Below, one piece after another: positions 54,972 to 64,000 of a stretch of 64,000 nucleotides of DNA. Source of the DNA: Urechis unicinctus. Its lineage: Eukaryota; Annelida; Polychaeta; Xenopneusta; Urechidae. The translations under genes and the position numbers were made by a program. The stretch covers positions 9,819,102 through 9,883,101 of the forward strand of contig CM067346.1 in NCBI GenBank assembly GCA_034190875.2, written 5' to 3'. Under the pieces are notes generated by a model. The model was not told the origin of the DNA. It saw only the letters and a list, made by a program, of their open reading frames with translations, and did no database searches. Positions within the stretch are counted from its first letter, which is position 1. Each line of letters begins with the position of its first letter.

Positions 54972-55989
54972 TACCAGAAATCTGGACACGGCCTACATTA
55001 TGATATTAAAGAGTCCTCTTCGGACGAAGAATCCACAAAAGATTTCGACGAATGGTGAATTTTAGAATGCCCTTCCTAAGCTTTATTGAACTATGTTAAC
55101 TGGTAAAACATAATCGTTTGTATCAGTTACCCAATAAATTTACACATTCTGTAAGTTGACAATGGTATGTTGACAGACCTAGCTACTACAACAAATAGTA
55201 CTTGGCTAGGGAATGTAGCTTTGTCATTGTACCCTCAGCACATTTAATATTGTGGACAGATGTTTGCAGCAGTAAATAAAGTATTTTCCTTTTACATTCA
55301 TTCATTGTACCACAAATATAAAATTACAATGACTCTTTAATTATTTCTCTAACTTAGGTGTAGCTGTCATCACTGCATCCCAATGGACACAGCCAGAGTG
55401 TGTTGCAGAAGTATGGAGAGAGTGATGGCTATGACGGCGGAATGGACATGCATCACCACGCATTCCAGATTCCTGGCAAACTGCCTGAACACAAATGAGC
55501 TAGAAGCTTCCAAATTTGAATCTATTCAAATGGATGGACCTGTTGGAGATGAGGTCTCTACCATAGAGTAAGTTACCCATTATTGCTACCAAAAAGGACA
55601 GTTTGAGGTTGAACAACTATATGTATTGCTAAGGGAACATCAATCCCGCTGTGTAAAAATATTCAGTGTTCATATTGATAAACTACAATATATTTCACAT
55701 AGCCAAGAATAAATAACACCAGTAACATGAAATCCAGAAGCAGAGCTTACAATAAAATTACAAAGTGAGGGAATGGTTGACAAATGACAGTTGTGTTTTT
55801 AACTATACAACTTATTTCAAAACCATAGACAACTAATTGACATATTGCTTCAGATTATTCAGGTATATAGCCTACCGCCAGTTTACATTCTGGATATGGC
55901 ACAGACTGGGCAAAAGAAACAGGAAAGTGCTGGCAGCCTGTGAGGTAACAGCTGCTGGAGAATCCTTCCCTCACCCGGGCGGCAAATAG
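54972..55989 (+). CDS. P2X7 intracellular-domain-like protein, three visible exons
   Basis: Exons about 54,972-55,054, 55,358-55,567 and 55,854-55,989, joined by GT-AG introns of 303 and 286 bases. Exon 1 ends in an acidic, serine-rich stretch (ESSSDEESTKDFDE) and supplies TG of a tryptophan codon completed by the first base of exon 2. The result is WCSCHHCIPMDTA...CC, then CITTHSRF...CLN, and across the phase-2 second intron FRYIAYRQFTFWIWHRLG...VLAACEV...SFPHPGGK. This is the cysteine-rich C-terminal 'ballast' fold of P2X7 receptors, which in P2X7 binds zinc and a guanine nucleotide. Invertebrates carry many small soluble proteins with this domain alone and of unknown function. No channel segments are visible. 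The start codon was not found. TAG at 55,987-55,989 falls where the family has the tyrosine of a (Y)xGF-like ending, and the next codons read TGYLQWS then TGA, so the copy may have lost its last eight residues. Confidence 0.82.
55055..55357 (+). other. Intron 1 of the P2X7-domain gene
   Basis: It starts GTGAAT and ends TTTCTCTAACTTAG with a short pyrimidine tract. It splits a TGG codon (phase 2), and the tryptophan so formed is the residue expected before the CxC motif, which supports both splice sites. Confidence 0.75.
55568..55853 (+). other. Intron 2 of the P2X7-domain gene
   Basis: It starts GTAAGT and ends CATATTGCTTCAG. Joining GA with A gives glutamate and restores the continuous TIELFRYIAYRQF reading expected for the domain. 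Confidence 0.8.
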
Positions 55990-56086
55990 ACAGGTTATCT
56001 ACAATGGAGCTGAAGTAGATTTCTTGGTCTGGTTGAATCGACACCTGTGAGCACCTACGAGAAGATCCGTTTCAGGTTTCTCTTAC

Positions 56087-56201
56087 TGGGAGGCAATAGG
56101 TGGGTGGACAGTCCTGTTCTCGGCAAGGACCTCAGCCAGTCTGTAGCTTGGGTATTTTTGCCTGAACTCAAGCACCTCAGCAATGAACTGATGTGCACAG
56201 T
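56087..56201 (-). CDS. Candidate minus-strand exon, unknown family
   Basis: After an acceptor-like TTTGTTTCAG, the minus strand reads CAHQFIAEVLEFRQKYPS, then YRLAEVLAENRTVHPPIAS, up to either a donor CCCA|GTAAGA at 56,086 or the overlapping TAA at 56,083-56,085. The composition is protein-like (amphipathic, helix-forming, no rare residues). However, another frame of the same strand is also open for 47 codons (containing TDWLRSLPRTGLSTHLLPP), so the coding frame is not certain. It lies about 100 bases past the stop of the plus-strand P2X7-domain gene and would be convergent with it. Its phase does not fit the THAP gene exon at 57,270. I do not recognise a family. Confidence 0.33.
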
Positions 56202-56209
56202 CTGAAACA

Positions 56210-57130
56210 AATCAACGTTATTCTTATTTTAGATAGTCATATAATAAGTTAGTTATATTATATACCCATATTGAATTGGGTAACAATGTTTGTGCATATG
56301 AAACTTATTAAGGTTTCGGTATTAAATGTCAAAATAACATGTGTTTCATTTTAGATTAATGCATATACACACCAAACGAAATTGGTACTTTGAAAGGCTT
56401 GACAACTGGGTCGCCCTGTCCCTTGCTATAACCTATAGCTAAGTAAGAATTAAAACTCGAGCACATAATTCTACAGAGAACAATACAGCTGTCACTACAC
56501 AACTCTGCTAAACTTCAATACAACCGAAATTCAAATACACACAAACGAATTTCAAAATATGTTATTTCATTGGTATCACCTGGCCTCCATGGTGGCATAG
56601 GGATAGTGGACATTCTATGGTGCGAAGAATAAGACCACTTTGTGATACGATGCTAGGCTTTATGTCTGCTCTGATAGGGAAAGCCTGCCAATGTCGTTTA
56701 GGAGATGCTTGCTGGAGACTATCGATTCCAACTCTTTGTGTGGCTTCGATCCTATTTATGGTTCACACATATATCAATACAGGTAACATCTGTTTGGCAA
56801 AGTAGTACCACAGGGGACGGATTTCACCATTTTGACTCATTTAATTACACTACCACTGAAGTAAATATTTCCATAAAAACTAATACCGACCCTTCAGTAT
56901 CCACTTCCTGTCCTCTAGTAGTGCATGCTCACATTCCGGGTACACCTCCCCATGCCCCAAGTTGCCCCTGGTGACACTTTTGGTCAGCACGTTGCACTGT
57001 GTCCCTATGCAGTGCTGAGATGGGCTAACTTGATTACCTCTTGAATATTTCTTTATTCCAGGAAAGATAGAACTCTGTGTCTATAGGGACTTGTCAGCCA
57101 TCTATGGTATCAATACAATAAGTATGCTAC
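56210..57130. other. Gene-like but unresolved interval between convergent genes
   Basis: GC-richer than average, with several exon-like frames that I cannot assemble. On the plus strand: LYVCSDRESLPMSFRRCLL followed by CGFDPIYGSHIYQYR ahead of a CAG|GTAACA donor (about 56,660-56,778), and ELCVYRDLSAIYG after TTTATTCCAG (57,061). On the minus strand: CNVLTKSVTRGNLGHGEVYP (about 56,930-56,995) and KPSIVSQSGLILRTIECPLS (about 56,600-56,665). They may be pieces of a decayed gene or mobile element. No family recognised. Confidence 0.35.
57052..57057 (-). terminator. Candidate polyadenylation signal of the THAP gene
   Basis: AATAAA on the minus strand, about 80 bases beyond the proposed stop codon of the THAP gene at 57,135-57,137. 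Confidence 0.4.
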
Positions 57131-57134
57131 AATT

Positions 57135-57850
57135 TCATTCATCATAGCATTGAAGGATGTATATGTTTACAAATTGCCTGTGAAAGGACACATGGATACA
57201 TACAACAGAAGTTATCCCTGCCAATGCAGTTCATCAAATATAATAATGCAGTTGCCTTGTGACACTTACCGAAACATTTGCCTGCACTCCAAATGACAGT
57301 GAGAGCAAGCTTCATGGTCGGCAGACGGCAAGGCACTCGCCCCTAATGTAGCAAACAACACGGACGCTGTCAGAGGCAATTTTTCTTCGCCTTGGTCGAC
57401 AGTGCTTGGGTGTGACACAGTCTGTGATTCACCACTGTCACTTGATTTAGCTATCCATTCAGCTGCCAATACCATTTCATTTCCTACCTGCATGACGAAA
57501 AACAGCTTGATTGATATACTGGCAACTTGGTGATAAATTCATCAACATCTAAATAAATATACGTCAACAGGTCAGGACCAGCCTAAAGGTGCATCCAACA
57601 GATCTCACCTGTTGTCGTTGCCTTTTCTCCGAGGCTTCTTTTCGTAGCCTAGGTTTCTTACGAAATCCTAGATTTTTTAGCAGCTCTGGGTCACTCTCAT
57701 AAGCACCATTCGCGAAATGATCAGAACATAGAACTGTCGTAAGTGTAGGTCTTCAGTGTTTACGCTTGACTTTCGACACCCATATGCGGCGCATTCTGCT
57801 GTCTTTTGGCAACAGAAAACAACTAACGCCTGACTTCTGAATGTTCAGAA
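57135..57850 (-). pseudogene. THAP zinc-finger protein, probably decayed
   Basis: Minus-strand exons at about 57,850-57,609, 57,487-57,270 and 57,177-57,135. The first encodes the C-terminal two thirds of a THAP domain, a C2CH zinc-dependent DNA-binding fold: KSGVSCFLLPKDSRMRRIWV, then VLCSDHFANGAYES, with the Cys and His of the CSxHF motif and the W of the core. A basic tail (RKKPRLRKEASEKRQ) follows. It ends at a CAG|GTGAGA donor. Exon 2 (after CATGCAG) continues in phase with a low-complexity stretch and ACSHCHLECRQMF to a CG|GTAAGT donor. Exon 3 after CTTTCACAG adds 12 residues. TGA at 57,753-57,755 replaces the W/F expected in RKxWxP, and the N-terminal CxxC pair is not readable in this frame, so the copy looks inactive. 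Convergent with the P2X7-domain gene. The domain call is good, exon 3 uncertain. Confidence 0.68.
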
Positions 57851-59309
57851 ACAACCCGAGTGACGTTACTGTCCGGAAATTCACGAATTTTACCGAGCGA
57901 TATCTTGACAGATTCGACGGGAAAATGTACATTTCAAAATCATTTTTCTATAAGAAAAAAAGCGCGCAGTCACCTTAGTTTGGTTACGATACCCTTTTAA
58001 AACATAGAACATTGGAAAAATGGAATAAAAGCAATCATTGTATTTGACCTTTAAACATGTTATGAAGCGTGATCCGTCCGTCTTATGCGACTAAAAAGGC
58101 AACTGAAACAAATGCGCCAATACCAGAACCAGTACACTGGCCCAAGGCAAAAAAATGACTGACACTGATTGAATCTGGCCTATGGTAATGCGAATGATAA
58201 ACGAGCGATACGCTCGTTTCTTTCAATTATACAAACCACACACGTCCAATTACCACACAACGGCACTTTCCACATATGCTATGGTACTATTACACAACAC
58301 CGCATTTCACCATCTCGACATGTGTGGTGTGTAAAGAACCTTCTCTATGGGTTCTTAGCGTATGTTGATACATTATATAGATATCGCTCGTTTATAACTA
58401 TACCCCAGGATGCTCTTGAGTCTTGTGATGGCGTAAGGGGGAAAATAGGAACATGGATGGTTTTATTATCGGAAAAAAACACCCCGGCCCTTCTACCGGT
58501 ATATTACTTTTAATGCAGGAGACATATGCTTTACTTTAAAACAGACCACGCTTTGTCTACGCTAGGATAAGCAGCCTACAGTTTGGGACAACCCAACAAG
58601 TGATATTATCTTTTCCTTACAAGCATCGCATGTGTGAATGTTATGCATTTATATACAGCAGCCTAGACCGACTCTGCTGCGACGACTGTATAGTGCGGAA
58701 CCTGCTCACATCTTTATATTTTTCTCAAAATAATCGTGATATTTTGTCAGCTATATTCAAGGTAATACAATACAGCCTGATGACAAAGCTGATTGCGCAA
58801 TCAAATATGTAAAATTGTCAACAACCAATGCTTGTATTCAACGTTTTAGTCAGTAAGCTTGGTCGTATAACAAATATGTTACTGTACGTCCACAAGCGCC
58901 ATAGCAGCTATTTATTTGTAGACTCTTCTTTGTGTATTCGCTGTGTCTATGCATTATGGTGCACCGATTCGTGCTTTCAAGGGAAAGCATTCGGGGCCAT
59001 TGCGTTTTGTGCATACGGATCGATAAATAATCTACATGTGTCAAAGCATTTGGTCATACATTTGTGTCACAGCACAAGCTATATAACCTCATTACACCAA
59101 CGGTCTATAGCATTGGTTTTACAGGCAATTTAGAGCCTAGGAATACTGACATCATTTCCTGTTCCCCAATACATATACAATCTGCATAGACTACTCTCAA
59201 TCATGTTCATTTAAGATTGTATGGCAAAATGCCTGGAACCATGTGATCATCATAAACCAATATGATTCCATGTATCACCATTGATTACAATGGTGAAACA
59301 TAAGAAATC
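57851..59309. other. Stretch with no recognised feature, no partner in left arm
   Basis: About 1.5 kb beyond the THAP exon. Frames up to 114 codons (58,169-58,513) and 101 codons (58,828-59,133) show no domain. Any promoter or first exon of the THAP gene would lie at its left edge, but I cannot point to one. Confidence 0.5.
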
Positions 59310-61660
59310 CCTTTGTCTATATCCGCCATCAATCGTAAAGTTCCTGATTGTCAGAATTCGGCACTCGCATTTTCGTATGAATCTCGTCAGGATTTATTGG
59401 TTGCTGATAATTGTAACCGCCATGTGATGTATGTCGGGGAAAATGACATTATGATAAACGTGTACACCTATACAAGTCCCAAAATTATTGACTCAACAGC
59501 CAAAGTGAATCATTGTTCAGTCGAAAAGGTCGAATGAGGATTTTGCTTATGATTATTCGATTGTCACTACTGTTGTCATATCCTGTGTTGCTATTTATCA
59601 CTAAAAGGAAGTAATACACCTGCCTGCTCTGGTCCTCTTATCCAGCATCTCATCCCGTCACCAGCCAGTCGTCCCTACCTTACCTAACACCCTCGTGCAT
59701 TGTGGCTTGACCTTGACACTCGTACGTTGATGCCCATGACCTTCTTCTTATCCCCACTCTTACCCTCTTGCTTATAACTGTTCAGTTAATGGGCGCCTTA
59801 TCAAGTGACTATCATGCTGGTATCCATTATGAGATATATAAGCTACCCAATTGCTTCTACCGTTTAATCAAGATGAGGGTAGTCATTGTTACAGTGGAAG
59901 TGGTATTTCGTATCTACGAATAGTAACTAGCATGTGCGTCAAATGTGAACGATATATTGGAAGGTCTGTGCAGCCTGTTACAACACAAGGTAGACATGTA
60001 CAGATCATTATGTGTTTAGGAAGCGTTTAACCATCAAAGTAAATTGGTTTATCTCCATAAAAGATATTACAGTTATGATCTGGGTTAGAATCGTCTAGCT
60101 CGGGAGCAGATGTGTTATTTTAGAAGCAATATATTCCCGGTAATTTTAGTGTTGATACAGTAAAATTAACACGCAGCGCTGTTTTATGCTTGGTTAAGTC
60201 TGAATACTAAACCAATAAAACGCATGGAAGTAAAAAGGCAAAGCTGCACGCAAATACAGTATGTGTTAGCTAGCATTTGAATCGGCACTTGTATGTCTTC
60301 TGACTTTCAAACCTCACTCCTTAGTGATGATACTAATCCCGGGCAGTATATCATCTGCGTTGCCTGAAGTCGATAAAACAACTATTACCGGTGCAGTAAA
60401 TAAGTAGCTTACAGTCATACCTTGTTATCAATCAACATTAAAGTCATGCGAAATACGCGGAAACGGCTTTCTTCCATGCTAATATTACCTTTAATCACCA
60501 ATTCTTAAAAATATCTAGTCGTCAGAGACAAGCAAATTTGCTCAATGTACAAACTTTAATGACCATCCTCGAACACTATCGTCTTACCTCAAGATACTTT
60601 TAATGATTCACCATGTATTGCAGCTTGTCTATTTACATGTTTATTCAACGGCTGTCCTATCGGATAAATTGTTGTTCTCGGATTAATGTCACGTCTTTGG
60701 TCAATATCATTATTTTCAAGGCGCGCTAACAGGTTGTTTGATGCCAACTGTAATGCACCCTGACTATTTATCCTACGTATTTATATCCATTTTACTTACG
60801 CTTTAAAGCTGATTCGGTGTGAATATAAATAACTATGAAAAAAAAGCACTCCAGTTGGAAACTGACAGTGTGTTGTTATATTCAGGTAATGATAAAATAA
60901 TCGATCTCACTTGTGTAGGTGATGACATGATTTGATCTACACTCATCATGTAAATTGGAATACAATGAACCATTTGCTTACAAACATGGGCAAGTCATAT
61001 TCTTTGCAGCACACAGAGAAAAGGCCCCGGAACATATAATAATGTGACCAAACACATTTATGAATCGCAATATTACGTGGGGTATACTGCCCTAATTTGT
61101 TAGCGCTAAAATAATTTTAGCTCTAGACAGTTGCAAAAATGAGCATGCTTCCGTACACCGACATGCGCTTAGCAATTTCCCATAAGGTAAATTATCTGCA
61201 TACCCTTTGTTTAATATGCGGTACTTCTGGGCCAATGTAGCGTTGCATTTTGATTAATACATGATTATACTTACGAAAATATACGTTTAAAAACAAGCGG
61301 CGTAAAACATTGCAAAGCTAGTCTCTCTTCCCCTATATATCTAAATGCAGGCCAATAATGAATGTTATGTTATTTGGAACGACCTCTTCAGCAATTTCAA
61401 TAGATACAGATTGTGCGTTAAAACTGCTTTTGGTGTTAGTTATGATAAATATCTTCGTTGATTAAAAATGCTACGCCATCGCTTTTTCCTTTATTGAGTT
61501 ATTGTTCCGTATTTATTGTAGAATCTATTATTCAGTCCAACTCATAAGTGATATAGGTGCTTGCATTGCAACAAAAATAACCACAACATGTCACATTGCA
61601 AAAACTGATATTTTGCTTTGGGCATGCATAATGAGTAAAACACTTGCAAACACTTGAGGC
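59310..61660 (-). repeat. Right arm of inverted duplication, segment 2
   Basis: Reverse-complement partner of 19,691-22,880 (checkpoints there). It is shorter than the left-arm segment, largely because about 1.0 kb around 20,280-21,280 is missing here. The frame at 59,313-59,537 containing DLLVADNCNRHVMYV is not preserved in the left arm. Confidence 0.85.
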
Positions 61661-64000
61661 AGATTATTTAAAAATTAACATGCGATCGATACTGCATTGC
61701 ATAAACAACACATGCAGCCATTTAGGTGAGCAATATCAAGTAACGTTGAGTGATTGATAATACATAACCAAATTCCATGGACTGTTAAACCTTACATAAC
61801 AACTCGGTTCAAGCCTCGTAGGCTGTTGCTATGTAATGTGTCGGCAATCATGTCATTATCAACAATTATTTTTAGTTCAGCTGCTTAATGTGAGTTTTTC
61901 ATTATACTGAATGAATACGTGATGAATATAGAGTGTAGCGAAATGAAAGCTCACATAGTTCCTGGATACGAGCAGGCGCATAATATATCGTGACACTGGG
62001 CGCCATGTCTGCATGTATGACCTAGATACAAGCACACATTGAATATCTGCTTTTTATTCTCTTTTTTTCTCGGCGTTCTTCTGCAGCGCCAAATTGTTTA
62101 CTTAATGAATGTGGAACCCTTTTGAGCGCCAGACCGCATTGAATTGCAATGGCTGCTTATGCTGAGCTACGTCTACGGTGTAAAATCTGTGAACGCTTGG
62201 CTGCAACTGAGTTACCGTAGTCGGGATAAATCCACAATGAGTACAGCTGATCGGTTGCCGCGACTTCTCTATGAATCTCCTATTACGCGCCATCAGTACC
62301 ACTGTAAGCAATAGCATCTGTAAGCAATGAAATGCACACATACTGAAATATATATGGATCCGATACCTGCTGGTGGCATTATCACAGACAGATAATACAT
62401 GTGTGATGTTGTATGTGTTCGTTAGAAGGTAGGAAAGTTCAGCATACCTCTGGGATATACTTTATTTATATTTATTGCCACGACCCATCTGCTCAATGTG
62501 GCACACGTGAATTAATCCATCCAAGTTGTGATGTTCTCTGGAGTTGTGTACTAACACCTATAAGGACGAATGATAAAAGTCATTGTTTACTTTTTTGCTT
62601 TAAGACTTCCATCAGATTTACCAGACCTGAATTTTCTTACACTTTTTATTCTAACTATGATGAAAGAGTTCCAAAATATAGGACAAATTCGTCCGTCTCT
62701 CAGTCGACTGTGAATCAAAACCCCACGAAAATAGTATAAGCAAAATGAACACAACAGCCTACTTTTGATAAGTGTTAGTTTATCCCAATGCTATAGTTTG
62801 CATGTTTATGTCTACTGTGTTCGAGATGATGAAGCATAAAAGATATGGAGGGAATATGTTGTATCTTTTTATAATTTGTAATTGGACGACAGCATGTGCA
62901 CGATCCATTGGAAACTTTGAGTTGTCTACCTCTGGCATAAAATAATGTTGTCGTTCATCAATCACTCTGCCACATCAGCCATGATGTTTTTGGTGCCTGA
63001 TATTTTGGCAATACTGCAAACAATAATCAGAAGCGCCATTGTGTTCCGGTAGTTCTATTAATCCTATCGGTCATTCGCTGCGTCACATCTGCGTCACAAA
63101 TAATAAAGAAACCCACACTAGATGGAAGTTATTGATAATCTTAAGTGGCCAATATGTTTAAAAGCGGTCCGTTAAGAAAATAAATCCCTGCAAATGTGTA
63201 ACAAATCATGTGAAAGCAAGAGACTAGAAATGATGCAAAAAAATACACTAATATGTTTTAATTGGTATCGCTTGAGACTATGGTCGAAAATAAGACAAAC
63301 TGTCACATCAATCAAGCTTCATACCATGGTTGACAAATATTGCTCATGACGGAGCTATTTTCACCAGCCTGAACAATAGCATCATGCAGGGTGCATTAAT
63401 AGATTGCATTCTATGCCATGAATGACATTCTGAAATATTCCCTTTACACAGTGCTATTTGTCTTATGTATACGTGGCCCTTACCTTGGCATATGGGCATT
63501 GCTCCTTCAGCGAAACACAATAAGATAAGGACATATGACTACTGGCATGGGAGCTCCGAAAATCTTTCCAATTAATAAATCACGCATATTATAAAAGCCC
63601 TGTCATTCACGTAATAACTATGTTAAACTTATATTTATCTCATTTGCTCCCGCGACTAGATTACTACAGGGGCATGGTTTAAAGGAGTGTTGTGTTCTTT
63701 GTCCGACCTGACGTGGTGTGCTGAACAATAGATCTCCTCTGATGACAAACAAGCAGTGCCATAAAATATTCGTTCGGTTCAGTGCGTCTATTTAGGCAAA
63801 ATTCCAGTAGATCGAATATAAGGCCAGGCAACATACAAAGGGTTGATTCTTAGGGGAAAGAGTATTGGTGATCCGTCAAGCTTTACTCCTTACGGCAGAT
63901 AGGGAACAAGGTCAAAACCTTGAGAAACCAGTAACAGTCGCTTAGAAATTGTTCTATTTAATCTTGTATTATCAGTTCACAACCAGCACGCTTTCCCAAC
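61660..64000 (-). repeat. Right arm of inverted duplication, segment 1, runs off window
   Basis: Reverse-complement partner of 14,400-16,660 (checkpoints there). Homology is still visible in the last 150 bases (AAAGCTTGAC and TCAACCCTTT read on the minus strand against 14,447-14,515), so the arm probably continues beyond the right edge. Confidence 0.82.
61830..62330 (-). repeat. Interspersed repeat family A, copy 4
   Basis: Reverse complement of the 15,932-16,505 copy. GACATGGCGCCCAGTGTCAC, CAGTTGCAGCCAAGCGTTCA, GCAGCTGAACTAAA and ATTCATCACG are all visible on the minus strand. The 5' end of the family (TATCCCACAGG) is not clear in this copy. Confidence 0.75.

Noticed and set aside
55358-57487. 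Idea that THAP exon 2 and the P2X7-domain exon were once one gene split by a local inversion, because the intron phases match
   Set aside because: The plus strand itself supplies an upstream exon ending in TG at 55,054, which gives the expected tryptophan. No fusion is needed.
57715-57830. Alternative minus-strand frame reading AECAAYGCRKSS, which looks like the start of a THAP finger
   Set aside because: It overlaps the frame that reads PKDSRMRRIWV and leads directly into CSDHF, so both cannot be coding. The latter has the longer match.
59313-59537. Frame with DLLVADNCNRHVMYV, reminiscent of an NHL repeat blade
   Set aside because: It lies in the right arm of the inverted duplication, and the matching left-arm sequence does not preserve the frame or residues, so the likeness is probably chance.

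Overview
This window looks like gene-poor, AT-rich DNA from an animal, most likely a marine invertebrate. The evidence for an animal is a P2X7-type intracellular domain split by canonical GT-AG introns, part of a THAP zinc finger, decayed LINE, SINE-like and pogo/Tigger-like DNA transposon pieces, and very long (AT)n, (AG)n and (AC)n microsatellites. The phylum cannot be fixed. The SINE-like core recalls mollusc SINEs, but that is only a memory-based hint. Almost all open frames in the window are short and have no protein character. Those over the (AT)n arrays are simple YIYI artefacts.

Layout. 0-11 kb: non-coding DNA with three long (AT)n arrays (5.2, 6.5, 7.2 kb), two copies of an interspersed repeat (family A), two copies of a second one (family B), and a decayed first exon of a RecQ-like helicase with a clear Walker A motif at 8.2-8.5 kb. 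11-14.4 kb: nothing recognisable. 14.4-24.7 kb: left arm of a large, old, diverged inverted duplication, whose right arm fills much of 50.0-64.0 kb and runs off the window. The left arm is interrupted by a block of about 3 kb (16.7-19.7 kb) holding a SINE-like piece and a 5'-truncated LINE flanked by an 8-bp direct repeat. 25.9-26.7 kb: a second copy of the RecQ-like 5' region. 27-40 kb: essentially featureless apart from one (AT)n array and a weak reverse-transcriptase trace. 40.1-41.3 kb: a GC-richer, promoter-like patch with four CCAAT boxes and a CRE. 44.2-45.9 kb: a 23-bp direct repeat bracketing about 1 kb, a short tandem repeat and a pogo/Tigger-like transposase fragment. 46-50 kb: nothing seen.

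The only convincing host-type genes lie in a block at about 53-59.3 kb that is present in one arm of the inverted duplication and has no counterpart in the other. They are a plus-strand P2X7-domain gene (exons about 54,972-55,054, 55,358-55,567 and 55,854-55,989) and a convergent minus-strand THAP-domain gene (57,850 down to 57,135). Both carry an in-frame stop at a place where the family normally has an aromatic residue, so both are probably decayed or decaying copies. No operon, CRISPR array, rRNA or tRNA gene was recognised. All similarity statements are by eye. No database search or alignment was run.
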